Part shown: one piece after another, positions 1-9,179 of the stretch
Numbering within the stretch: the first letter of the stretch is position 1
Layout of the letters: every line of letters begins with the position of its first letter
From: Chloroflexota bacterium
GTDB lineage: Bacteria; Chloroflexota; Dehalococcoidia; UBA2979
DNA length: 45,428 nucleotides
Assembly (NCBI GenBank): GCA_003670735.1
Contig: QWQU01000007.1
Location: forward strand, 1 to 45,428
Direction of reading: 5' to 3'
The notes under the pieces: model-generated
Seen by the model: the letters and a program-made list of their open reading frames with translations, nothing else
Told to the model about the DNA's origin: nothing
Databases searched by the model: none
Position numbers and translations under genes: made by a program

Positions 1-1113
1 TGGCGCCCGATCGGCATCGCGCTCGCCGCGCTGGTCGCCGTCGTGATCGTCGGCTGGTGTGCGCTGCCCGGCATGCTCACGCAGGACCGCAGCACCCAGC
101 TCAACGATGCGCTCGCCTCCGCGCAGGGCCACATCACCGCCGCACAGTCCGCGAGCGACGTCGCGAAGAGTCGCACCGAGCTCGACGCTGCCCGCAACGA
201 CATCGCGAGAGCTCGCGGACTGAAGCCAGACGAGGCGAAGGTCGCCGCACTGCAGACCCAGGTCGACACAATCGGGAAGTCGTACGACGCCGTCGTCGAT
301 CTCGGTGATGGCCTCCGTCGTGTGATTGCCTTCGATGGCACGGTCACCGCGCCCTTCAACATGGTCACTGCCACCTTTGGTGACGGCGCCCTCTGGCTCG
401 TCGAGAGCCAGCGCGGCCGCGTCTTCCGCCTCGATCTCTCCGGCAAGTCCGACCCCGTCGAGGTCTACCGCACCGGTGCGACCTATGGCGGCACGACCGC
501 GCGCGACCCGAAGGCGATCACCTGGGACGCCGCTGCCGGCCGCCTGCTGATCGTCGACGCTGGCCCCACGCTCTTCTCGATCACGCCCAGTAAGACGCCG
601 GTGCCGATCACATTGCGCGGCGCGAAGGACCTCAAGTCGATCGGCGCGATCGCCACCTACGGCAACAACCTCTACGTGCTCGACCCGCAGGCCGGCGACG
701 TCTGGCGCTACCTGCCCGGTGGCGACGGCTTCGACTCGGAGCGCAGCGGTTTGCTCGGCAGCATCGACCTCGGTGACGCGCGCGCCTTTGCGGTCGATGG
801 CGACTTCTACATCCTCGGTGGCTCGAGCCTCCGCCACTTCAGCCCGCCTCGCGAGCTGCCGCCGATGCTGCAGGGCGTCGACCGCCCCATTGCGAGCGCC
901 GCCGGCGTCGCCGCCGACGCACAGCGCCGTCTCATCTACGTCGGCGATCGAGGCGGCCGTCGCATCGTCGTCTCCGACCGCGACGGCACCTACCGCCGCC
1001 AGTACCGTCACCCGCAGTTCGTCGACATCCGTGGTGTCGCGCTCTCCGCTGACGGCACCACCGCCTACGTCCTCACCGGTGACGCCCTCTACTCCTTCGC
1101 CCCGAGCCCGTAG
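1..1113 (+). CDS. membrane-anchored beta-propeller protein, 5' partial
   Basis: The reading frame is open from the first base, so the gene begins outside the window. The visible part starts with a hydrophobic segment (about residues 4-24, many Ala/Leu/Val/Ile) that looks like one transmembrane helix. It is followed by an Ala/Lys/Asp/Glu-rich helical stretch with coiled-coil character (to about residue 95). The rest consists of repeated short units such as GALWLVES, NLYVLDP and RLIYVGDRGG, each resembling a blade of an NHL- or SMP30-type beta-propeller. The likely topology is a cytoplasmic N-terminal domain that is not visible here, one membrane span and an external propeller. No catalytic residues were recognised, and the function is unknown. 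The internal GTG at 43 is not a credible start because the frame and membrane helix continue upstream of it. Confidence 0.75.
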   Translation, partial: WRPIGIALAALVAVVIVGWCALPGMLTQDRSTQLNDALASAQGHITAAQSASDVAKSRTELDAARNDIARARGLKPDEAKVAALQTQVDTIGKSYDAVVDLGDGLRRVIAFDGTVTAPFNMVTATFGDGALWLVESQRGRVFRLDLSGKSDPVEVYRTGATYGGTTARDPKAITWDAAAGRLLIVDAGPTLFSITPSKTPVPITLRGAKDLKSIGAIATYGNNLYVLDPQAGDVWRYLPGGDGFDSERSGLLGSIDLGDARAFAVDGDFYILGGSSLRHFSPPRELPPMLQGVDRPIASAAGVAADAQRRLIYVGDRGGRRIVVSDRDGTYRRQYRHPQFVDIRGVALSADGTTAYVLTGDALYSFAPSP

Positions 1114-1267
1114 GCCTTACTCCTCGTCGCTGTGATCGCACGAGTTCGCAAGGCGCGTGCTCGACGAATGCGCGCGCTCGCACTCCTGTTGTCGCCACTG
1201 CTGCTGGGTTGGGAAACAGATCGCCGTTCGGTACGTTCGAGTACCAACAGCACGCGCGGAGCATGCC

Positions 1268-2818
1268 ATGCCGATCACCGTGACCGTTCGCAGCGCGCTG
1301 CTGGCGTTGCTCATCTGCGCCACGCTCGTGATCAGCGCAGCGCCAGCGCGTCACGCCGCCGCCGCCGACGAGTTCCGCCTGTTCGTATTCGCCGGCGGCA
1401 ACTTCGACCGACTGACGAGTGCCGCTGGCTGCACGTCCTCGCCACTCGCGTTCTGGGCGACGGATGCGAGTGGCGGCTTCGCCTCCTTCATACCCGCGAG
1501 CACGCTCAGCGCCGTCAACGCGAACTTCGAGGCGCGCTTCCCTGGCCGCGCGATCCCCGCGAACACGCCGCTGATCGTCCGCTGCGGTCAGGCGCAGTCA
1601 GTGCAGTCCCCGCCCACGCAATCGTCGCCGCCCGCGCAGGCCTCGCTCCCCACGCTGCCGGCGGCGTGGCCGCGCACGCTGCAGCTCGGCATGACCGATG
1701 CGCCCGGAGGCGCACGTGCGCTGCGCGACACCACGCAGTTCGGCTTCCGCTACCAATACCTGTCTGCGGGCGCGAACACTGGCAGCGGTTGGGCGACCTG
1801 GAACCCGGATGGCGAGTTCGCCACCAACTACATCCGCGAGTCGATCGCGGCCGGTGTCATGCCGGTCTTCAGCTACTACCAGATCCTGCAGTCGAGTCCG
1901 GGCAACCAGCGGGGTGAGCCCGAGGGCGTCTACGCGAATCTCGAGAACCGCGACACGATGGGTGCCTACTTCCGCGACCTGCGCCTCTTCATGCAGCGCG
2001 CCGCCGCGTTCCCGCAGACCTCCGTCGTGCTGCAGGTCGAGCCCGACATGTGGGGTTACATCCAGCAGCGCGCCTCGAACGACGACTCGCGCACCGTGCG
2101 CGTCCAAGTCGGCAGCGCCGGCCTCGAGGAGTTCGCCGGGCTCCCCGACGACGCGAGCGGCCTCGCGCAGGCGGTGCGTCGCCTTCGTGATCGTTACGCC
2201 CCGAACGTGCTGCTCGCCTACCCGATCAGCATCTGGGGCACGAACGTCGACATCGTCCACAGCAAGCCAAACGACGACGGCGTGCACAACGTCGCGGAGC
2301 GCGCAGCGAAGTTCTACCAGTCACTCGGCACTGACTTCGATATCGCCTTTGCGGAGTTCAGCGATCGCGATGCGGCGTTCAAGCAGATCCAGAACGGTGA
2401 CAACGGCATCAACTGGTGGCGCGAGGATGACTTCCGCCGTCACGCGCTCTTCCTCAAGGACTTCGTTGCCCGCACCAACAAGCGAGTCGTGCTCTGGCAG
2501 ATCCCGCTCGGCAACACGCGCATGCGAGCGATGAACAACACCTGGAACCACTACCAGGACAACCGCGTCGAGTGGCTGCTCGATGACCCCAGCCGCGCCC
2601 ACCTCAACGCCTACCTCGAAGCGGGCGTCGTCGCCTTCCTCTTCGGCCGTGGCGCCGATGGCGCGACCTGTGCTTGCGACGCGGACGACGACGGCATAAC
2701 GAATCCCTCGCCGATCAACGGCAACGACCGCGCCTCACTCAACGCCGACGACGATGGCGGCTTCTTCCGTGACCGCGCCGCCGCCTACTACCGCACCGGA
2801 GCACTCGTGCTCCCCTAG
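1268..2818 (+). CDS. secreted protein: small N-terminal domain plus barrel-like region
   Basis: ATG 1268 is chosen because it begins a clear signal peptide (MPITVTVRSALLALLICATL, ending near AAPARHAAAA). The open frame further upstream encodes Cys/Arg-rich sequence unlike a protein N-terminus, and a GGAG lies just upstream. After the signal comes a domain of about 70 residues with GGNFDRL, FWATD, IPASTLSAVNA and a closing VRC. It closely matches the small protein at 15619-15972. A Pro/Gln/Ser linker then leads to about 380 residues with features reminiscent of a TIM-barrel glycoside hydrolase (GWATWNPDGEFATNYI, VFSYYQIL, VVLQVEPDMWGYI, VVLWQIPLGN). An Asp-rich loop (DADDDG) near the end could bind calcium. 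The glycosidase-like reading is inference from pattern only; no family is claimed and catalytic residues were not assigned. Confidence 0.75.
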   Translation: MPITVTVRSALLALLICATLVISAAPARHAAAADEFRLFVFAGGNFDRLTSAAGCTSSPLAFWATDASGGFASFIPASTLSAVNANFEARFPGRAIPANTPLIVRCGQAQSVQSPPTQSSPPAQASLPTLPAAWPRTLQLGMTDAPGGARALRDTTQFGFRYQYLSAGANTGSGWATWNPDGEFATNYIRESIAAGVMPVFSYYQILQSSPGNQRGEPEGVYANLENRDTMGAYFRDLRLFMQRAAAFPQTSVVLQVEPDMWGYIQQRASNDDSRTVRVQVGSAGLEEFAGLPDDASGLAQAVRRLRDRYAPNVLLAYPISIWGTNVDIVHSKPNDDGVHNVAERAAKFYQSLGTDFDIAFAEFSDRDAAFKQIQNGDNGINWWREDDFRRHALFLKDFVARTNKRVVLWQIPLGNTRMRAMNNTWNHYQDNRVEWLLDDPSRAHLNAYLEAGVVAFLFGRGADGATCACDADDDGITNPSPINGNDRASLNADDDGGFFRDRAAAYYRTGALVLP

Positions 2819-2873
2819 GTCCACACGCTCGCTACCTCCGAGATGCTTCGAGTCGTGATCGCTCCGAACGCCG

Positions 2874-2948
2874 CGCAGTGCACGGAGACGATGCACTGCG
2901 ATGACACGAACGTGACGTCACGCGGGGCCAGAAGGGCACGAGTGCCCT
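2874..2948. promoter_or_regulatory. three palindromes upstream of tsaD
   Basis: Three perfect dyads are packed between the secreted-protein gene and tsaD. CGCAGTGCA (2874-2882) pairs with TGCACTGCG (2892-2900). CGTGACGTCACG (2911-2922) is self-complementary. AGGGCAC (2933-2939) pairs with GTGCCCT (2942-2948), ending 11 nt before the tsaD start. The first could be a terminator stem, although no T-run follows. The others could be operators or RNA hairpins. No regulator is assigned. Confidence 0.4.
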
Positions 2949-2959
2949 ACGATGGTGGC

Positions 2960-4054
2960 ATGACCACGATCCTCGCGCTCGAATCCTCGTGCGACGAAAC
3001 CGCTGCCGCCGTCGTCGTCGACGGTCGCCGCATGCGATCGAACGTCGTCGCCTCGCAGACCGAGCTGCACGCCGTCACCGGTGGCGTCGTCCCCGAGGTC
3101 GCTGCACGCCAGCACCTCCGCGCCGTCGTCCCCGTCGTGCGCCAGGCGCTGCAGGATGCTGACTGCACGTGGGACGACATCGACATCGTCGCAGCCACCT
3201 CTGGCCCAGGCCTCCCCGGCGCGCTCGTTGTCGGCCTCAACGCTGGTCGCGGTCTCGCCTTCGCGCGCGGCCTTCCCTTCATCGCCGTCGACCACCTCGA
3301 AGGTCACGTCTGCGCCAACTGGCTGTTCCCCGATCCTCCACGGACAGCCAGTACCGCAAATGCTGGTGGCTTGCAGATGCCGGTGGTGACGATGGGCGAA
3401 AACGGGGTCGAAGACCCCCCGCCACTACCCGCGATTGCACTGATAGTGTCGGGCGGTCACACCGAGCTGATGCTGATGCGCGAGGACGGATCCTTCCGAC
3501 GCCTCGGCGGCACGCGAGATGACGCTGCAGGCGAGGCCTTCGACAAGGTCGCGCGCCTGCTCGGCCTCCCGTACCCCGGCGGCCCGGCCGTCTCGAAGCT
3601 CGCCACCGAAGCCGGCAAGCATCGAGTGCGCCTTCCGCGCGCCTGGCTGCGTGGCACCGACGACTGGTCGTTCTCCGGCCTCAAGACCGCCGTGCAGCGC
3701 ATGGTCAACGAGCCCGACGCCCCACCGCTCGCGCAGATCGCCGACGCCTTCGAGGAGTCTGTCGCCGACGTGCTCAGTGCGAAGACCGCCCACGCCGCCG
3801 AACGCGAAGGCGTACGCAGCGTGCTCGTCGCCGGTGGCGTCGCCGCCAACCCGCGCCTGCGCGCCCGCGTCCGCGAACGTGTCGAGGCGCTCGGCATCAG
3901 GTTCTTCGTCCCGCCGCCCGTGCTCTGCACCGACAACGCCGCCATGATCGGCGCCGCCGCCGCGCGCCACCTCGATGCCGCCTGCGATCCCGCGACCGCG
4001 GTCGACATCCACTCGACGCTCTCGCCCGCCAACAGGGGTTCTCTGCTCGCGTAG
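2960..4054 (+). CDS. tsaD: tRNA N6-adenosine threonylcarbamoyltransferase TsaD
   Basis: TsaD transfers the threonylcarbamoyl group from threonylcarbamoyl-AMP to A37 of ANN-decoding tRNAs (t6A), working with TsaB and TsaE, neither of which is in this window. The protein opens with ILALESSCDET, the family's ATP-binding start. It contains the metal-binding HLEGH (His112, His116), the glycine-rich VSGGHTEL, DAAGEAFDKVARLLGLPYPGGP, FSGLKTAV and a late CTDNAAMIG motif, so all main family signatures are present. ATG 2960 places ILALESS directly after the start; an upstream extension of the frame has no family similarity. Oddity: about 25-30 residues rich in Gly, Thr and Pro (roughly 125-155) are inserted between HLEGH and the LIVSGGHT strand, where most homologues are much shorter. 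Length is 364 residues, slightly above the usual 335-345. Confidence 0.95.
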   Translation: MTTILALESSCDETAAAVVVDGRRMRSNVVASQTELHAVTGGVVPEVAARQHLRAVVPVVRQALQDADCTWDDIDIVAATSGPGLPGALVVGLNAGRGLAFARGLPFIAVDHLEGHVCANWLFPDPPRTASTANAGGLQMPVVTMGENGVEDPPPLPAIALIVSGGHTELMLMREDGSFRRLGGTRDDAAGEAFDKVARLLGLPYPGGPAVSKLATEAGKHRVRLPRAWLRGTDDWSFSGLKTAVQRMVNEPDAPPLAQIADAFEESVADVLSAKTAHAAEREGVRSVLVAGGVAANPRLRARVRERVEALGIRFFVPPPVLCTDNAAMIGAAAARHLDAACDPATAVDIHSTLSPANRGSLLA

Positions 4055-4055
4055 T

Positions 4056-4607
4056 TCAGGCCGTGTGGGTCGAGGCGTTCCGTTCACTGCGCAGCAATCC
4101 GTACCAGACCTCATCCACGCGTTCGCCGCGCGCAATGCGATGCGAGCGCAGCGTCCCCTCGTGTTTCATGCCGAGGTGCTGCATCACGCGCTGCGAACCG
4201 ATGTTGCGTGCGTCCGCCGTCGCGAAGATTCGCTCGAGGTCCAGCGTATCGAATCCATACGCGACCACTGCCTGCGCGGCTTCGGTCGTGATCCCACGAC
4301 CCCACCAGTGCTGCCCGATGCCGTAGCCCAGGCTCGCGCGCTGCATGTCCGGCTCGATACGCAGGCTGATCCCACCGATCGCGTGTCCCTCGAACTCAAT
4401 CGCCCAGCTCGCATGCACGCGTGGGTCGAGCAGTGCCGTGCTCGCGAGAAACGTCACCGCGTTCTCGCGCGAGTACGGGAACGGCACCGCCGGCAGATAC
4501 TGTGAGAACGCCTCGTCCGCGCAATACGCGAGCACATCGTCGACGTCGTCCTTCGCATATGGACGCAGCAACAATCTCGACGTCTCAATCGATATGAGAT
4601 CAGTCAT
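4056..4607 (-). CDS. GNAT acetyltransferase, RimJ/RimL type
   Basis: The 183-residue protein starts with TSRLLLRPYAKDDVDDVLAY, the typical opening of the RimJ/RimL branch of GNAT N-acetyltransferases. It has GYGIGQHWWGRGITTEA, where QxxGxG/A-type residues form the acetyl-CoA pyrophosphate loop, and the late ADARNIGSQRVMQHLGMKHEG motif, in which the Asn and the GM/GF pair are conserved. Substrate is unknown; members acetylate ribosomal protein N-termini or small amines. The start codon overlaps the stop of the upstream DUF2851 gene by 4 bases (ATGA), so the gene is probably translationally coupled as the last member of a three-gene leftward operon. It ends 1 base after the convergent tsaD stop. 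Confidence 0.88.
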   Translation of the reverse strand: MTDLISIETSRLLLRPYAKDDVDDVLAYCADEAFSQYLPAVPFPYSRENAVTFLASTALLDPRVHASWAIEFEGHAIGGISLRIEPDMQRASLGYGIGQHWWGRGITTEAAQAVVAYGFDTLDLERIFATADARNIGSQRVMQHLGMKHEGTLRSHRIARGERVDEVWYGLLRSERNASTHTA

Positions 4608-5671
4608 GGTCGACTCTCGGATTCACCCGCAGCGCCGGTCGAGAACGGGCACTGCCCGCAACCCGCGCGCGAGCACCACAAGTCCTGCGTATGCAGCAAC
4701 CCCTGCGTCTGCATCGCGCGTCGAGGTGTGACGCGCAACGCAGCGCTCAGCGCGAGCGTGCGCCCGTACGGCCGTGGCGCCGGCCACGTCGTAACCAGCG
4801 CCGCCACATCGCGCGCGAGATCAACGTCGTCATACGCCGCCGCGAGCGCCGCGAGCAGCGGCAGCACCGCATCCCACCCGAGCTCCGCCGCACGCGACTC
4901 GCCAAGTACATGTGCGCGCAGCGCATCGATCACGACACGCGGCGCGCGTGACTGCGCGAGCAGCGCGAGTTGTGCCAGCGGCTCCGGTCCCAGCGCGAGC
5001 CCGATCGCTGCGAGCAGCACTGCGCGCTCGTTATCGGACTCGCGTCGTCGCCCTGCGCTCGCTACCAGCGCACGCTCGAGCAGCACCTGCCACGCCTGGA
5101 TCCATCCGAACTGCGCCGCCAGCGCACCGGCACGCCAGGTGCGCTCCGCCAGTCGCCGCTGCCCCTCACGCCCGAGGGCATCGAGGTGCCCCTCAGGGTC
5201 ACCAGAGGCGCATGGCGTGTTCCCGTTCGGCCCGAGTGCGATCAGCGCGCGCAGCTGCGCCACGCTCCCACCGAGCAACGACGCCACGGCGACGGTCCGC
5301 GCCTGCCCGCCACCGTCGAGTGCGGTCGGTACGCCAGCATCGCGACGGTCGTCCTCGAACACGAGGTGCAGCACGACGTTCCGATACGCAGCATCCGAGG
5401 CGTGCCCGTGCCGCACGAAGTCGCTCGCGCGCAGATGCACTTCCACATCCCCCGCGAGCACGACCCCCGTCGGCAGCGCGAACGCCGCCTCGCGCACATC
5501 CGGCCCCGCCCCACGGCCGGCTCGGCCGGCGCTGATCAACTGCCACGGTTCGATCACTACGGGCGGTATTCGTCCAAGCAGCCATGCCGCAGTGAGTTCC
5601 TGCTCCGCGAGCTGCTCACGTGCAGCGCCCGAGTAGACCGGCGCGTCTTCGCGCACCATGAGCGTCCTCAT
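4604..5671 (-). CDS. DUF2851 family protein
   Basis: This protein of about 355 residues matches DUF2851 in pattern. It has an N-terminal SEE-like region with LLGRIPPVVIEPWQLISAGR, then GPDVREAAFALPTGVVLAGDVEVHLRASDF, then HASDAAYRNVVLHLVFEDD, the most distinctive block. The C-terminal half is helical and ends with a Cys pair region (CSRAGCGQCP). The biochemical role of the family is unknown; the beta-rich first half with an Asp-Val-Glu-Val-His motif has a nuclease-like look, but that is only a suggestion. The ATG at 5671 is preferred over the upstream extension because it overlaps the stop of the XRE gene as ATGA; the next in-frame ATG at 5659 is an alternative. It also overlaps the following GNAT gene by 4 bases. 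Confidence 0.82.
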   Translation of the reverse strand: MRTLMVREDAPVYSGAAREQLAEQELTAAWLLGRIPPVVIEPWQLISAGRAGRGAGPDVREAAFALPTGVVLAGDVEVHLRASDFVRHGHASDAAYRNVVLHLVFEDDRRDAGVPTALDGGGQARTVAVASLLGGSVAQLRALIALGPNGNTPCASGDPEGHLDALGREGQRRLAERTWRAGALAAQFGWIQAWQVLLERALVASAGRRRESDNERAVLLAAIGLALGPEPLAQLALLAQSRAPRVVIDALRAHVLGESRAAELGWDAVLPLLAALAAAYDDVDLARDVAALVTTWPAPRPYGRTLALSAALRVTPRRAMQTQGLLHTQDLWCSRAGCGQCPFSTGAAGESESRP

Positions 5672-5910
5672 GACGACTGCTCGCCCTCGTCCGTGGGTGT
5701 CGAGCGCGCCTCGTACGCCGGCGCCTGCTCTGCGATCAGCGTCAGCAGCCGCTGCGCCATCCGCGCGGGCCGGCTCGTCCCGCGCTCCCACTCCGAGATC
5801 GTCTGCTGCCGCGTCCCCACCCGATCGGCGAACGCCTGCTGACTCTCCCCGAGCCGCGCCCTCAGCTCCTGCACCCCTTCGGCGTCCCAGTCCGGTCTCG
5901 CCTCACTCAT
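5668..5910 (-). CDS. XRE-family helix-turn-helix protein
   Basis: This is an 80-residue protein dominated by one Cro/C1-type HTH: LRARLGESQQAFADRVGTRQQTISEWERGTSRP, in which QQAFADRVG is helix 2 and QQTISEWE the recognition helix. The tail (ARSTPTDEGEQSS) is polar and probably disordered. It is the first gene of the operon XRE-DUF2851-GNAT, all linked by 4-base ATGA overlaps, so it may regulate its own operon. Its start lies about 250 bp from groES and is transcribed divergently from it. No operator was identified. Confidence 0.85.
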   Translation of the reverse strand: MSEARPDWDAEGVQELRARLGESQQAFADRVGTRQQTISEWERGTSRPARMAQRLLTLIAEQAPAYEARSTPTDEGEQSS

Positions 5911-6045
5911 GCCGTGAGTCTACACGATTCCGTGTAAGACCCCTCCAGATCCCAGCTCACCCGCCCAAGGAGTCCCACGCCAAGTCCGAGTGGGCGCGAG
6001 CTGCGCCCCAGATCGCTGGGCGAACACCGCCATCGGCGGCGGCGG

Positions 6046-6072
6046 CTGGCAGTCCCCTATCGAGAGTGCTAA
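6046..6072 (+). promoter_or_regulatory. CIRCE element (HrcA operator) upstream of groES
   Basis: The right half GAGTGCTAA (6064-6072) is a perfect match to the CIRCE consensus TTAGCACTC-N9-GAGTGCTAA. The left half CTGGCAGTC (6046-6054) matches at 6 of 9 positions with exactly 9 spacer bases. It lies 94 bp before the groES start. In other bacteria HrcA binds CIRCE to repress chaperone genes until heat stress; hrcA is not in this window. Confidence 0.82.
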
Positions 6073-6165
6073 CATCCCGCCTCGCGGCGCGATGGGGGCA
6101 TCGAGGCTCGGCGCACGCACCAGAACACGACTCAAGCAGTGAGTGCACTGAAAGGGAAGGCACCT

Positions 6166-6510
6166 ATGCCGACCAGCGTTGTCCCGTTGACCGACCACAT
6201 CGTCCTCAAGCCCGTCGAGCAGGAAGAGATCACCTCCTCCGGCCTCGTCATTCCCGACTCCGCCAAGGAGCAGCCGCAGCACGGCCACGTCGTCGCGGTC
6301 GGCCCCGGCAAGATGAACGACGCCGGCACGATCGAGACGATCGAGCTCAGCATCGGTGACCGCATCCTGTACCAGAAGTACACGGGCCAGGAGATCACCG
6401 TCGACAAGCAGGAGTACATCGTCATCCGCTTCCAGGACGTGCTCGCACGCCTCGAAGAGAGCGCTGCTCCCGCCGCCGCGTCGCGCAGCCGCGCCGCCGC
6501 CCGCAAGTAA
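6166..6510 (+). CDS. groES: co-chaperonin GroES
   Basis: GroES caps the GroEL ring and closes its folding chamber in the cytoplasm. The protein has VVPLTDHIVLKPVEQEE, the mobile-loop region EEITSSGLVIPDSAKEQPQHGHVVAVGPGK, GDRILYQKYTGQEITVDKQEYIVIRFQDVLA, all in the order expected. ATG 6166 is chosen because GGAAGG (6155-6160) lies 5 bases upstream and the protein then begins at the expected point; an upstream start at 6139 would lack a site. The protein is 114 residues, longer than the usual 95-100, because of an Ala/Arg/Ser-rich tail (ESAAPAAASRSRAAARK) that is probably flexible and unusual for the family. It is followed by groEL after a 104-bp spacer. Confidence 0.96.
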   Translation: MPTSVVPLTDHIVLKPVEQEEITSSGLVIPDSAKEQPQHGHVVAVGPGKMNDAGTIETIELSIGDRILYQKYTGQEITVDKQEYIVIRFQDVLARLEESAAPAAASRSRAAARK

Positions 6511-6554
6511 CGAGCGCACCCGCGCGCTGCTTGCTCGCGCGAGTAGCGCGCTGA

Positions 6555-8264
<1,710 letters not shown>

Positions 8265-8303
8265 GCGGCGACTCGTCGCTTCTCGCCCGGTCGCATCTGA
8301 ACG

Positions 8304-8336
8304 CAGGCCACCTCACAAGGGTGGCCTGCTTCGTTG
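8304..8336 (+). terminator. hairpin terminator after groEL
   Basis: CAGGCCACC (8304-8312) pairs perfectly with GGTGGCCTG (8320-8328) across a 7-base loop. It is followed by CTTCGTTGT, a weak T-rich tract. It lies 40 bases after the groEL stop and probably ends the groES-groEL transcript. Confidence 0.75.
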
Positions 8337-8411
8337 TCCGGCGATCTCGCGCATGCTCGGTTCCACGTTGACATGCTGCGGTACGGTTACTGTCGCAGGA
8401 GACGGACGCTG

Positions 8412-8645
8412 ATGACCCGGGACGAGCTGCAGGCACTCAAGTCGGCCCTGAATGCCGTCGGGCTGGACGCGCAGATCTACGCGGCCGAGCATCTGGATGT
8501 CGTTGCCGAATCCGAGTACCTCATCGCACAGGCCGAGCAGGCCTGCGCGAGAGCCGCGCTCATCGCTCGCCGCTCCCGCTTTGCGCTGTGGCAGAGCCGG
8601 GCCGTGCACGAGCGCTGGGGCGCTGAGCTCACCACGTCCCGCTAG
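8412..8645 (+). CDS. small hypothetical protein, helical
   Basis: The likely product has 77 residues and starts MTRDELQALKSALNAVGLDAQ. GGAG lies 10 bases upstream of ATG 8412. The frame is open further upstream, but those codons overlap the groEL terminator and code for Arg-rich sequence. The protein appears to be almost entirely alpha-helical (Leu/Ala/Glu heptads from residue 5 to 60) with a basic-aromatic end (RRSRFALWQSRAVHERW). No signal peptide or membrane segment is seen and no family was recognised. It overlaps the convergent GNAT gene by 4 bases. It could still be a chance ORF. Confidence 0.5.
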   Translation: MTRDELQALKSALNAVGLDAQIYAAEHLDVVAESEYLIAQAEQACARAALIARRSRFALWQSRAVHERWGAELTTSR

Positions 8646-9139
8646 CCGATCGACGAAGCCTTCGAGTGAGCAGCCCCATCGCTGTGCGTCCGCATGACGT
8701 AGTGCGTGCCGATGTCCTCGATCTCGCGAAACCCGAGCCGGCGATACAGCCGCTGCGCCGGGTTCACCTTGTAGACCCGCAGCTGCACCGGCCGCGGCGC
8801 AGCCTCCGTGATCACCCGCTGCACCAGCGCACCGCCGAGCCCACGCCCCTGCATCGAGGGCGCCACGCGAATGTTGTTCAGCGCGACGAACTCCCCCTCA
8901 TCCTCCACATCGAGGTACCCCGCGACCGCCCCACCAACGAGCACCACATCCAGCGTGCGATTCGTCGCCACCTGAATGTCGCCCCAGCGCCGCCAGTACA
9001 CCTCGCGCTCATGCGCCTCATCCCACGGCCCGAACGTCGCCTCGACGTACCCACGCATCGTCTCGACGTGCAGTGCATACAGCCCCTCGATGTCCCCATC
9101 GAGTGCGGGCCGCAGCGTGTACTCGGGAATGTCAGCCAT
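8642..9139 (-). CDS. GNAT acetyltransferase
   Basis: A 165-residue GNAT fold protein. YTLRPALDGDIEGLYALHVETMRGYVEATFGPWDE opens the fold. FVALNNIRVAPSMQGRGLGGALVQRVI carries the acetyl-CoA loop (Q-G-R-G-L-G), and VYKVNPAQRLYRRLGFREIEDIGTHYVM is the closing motif, with Tyr as the usual general acid position. The pattern resembles a common group of small GNATs of unknown substrate. ATG 9139 is chosen because sequence upstream of it in frame has no similarity to GNATs and would run into the divergent SIR2-like gene. It is convergent with the small ORF on its left and divergent from the SIR2-like gene, with about 40 bases between the starts. Confidence 0.88.
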   Translation of the reverse strand: MADIPEYTLRPALDGDIEGLYALHVETMRGYVEATFGPWDEAHEREVYWRRWGDIQVATNRTLDVVLVGGAVAGYLDVEDEGEFVALNNIRVAPSMQGRGLGGALVQRVITEAAPRPVQLRVYKVNPAQRLYRRLGFREIEDIGTHYVMRTHSDGAAHSKASSIG

Positions 9140-9179
9140 TAGTGCAGTGTGCCACACGAGAACGAGCGATAATCCGTTG

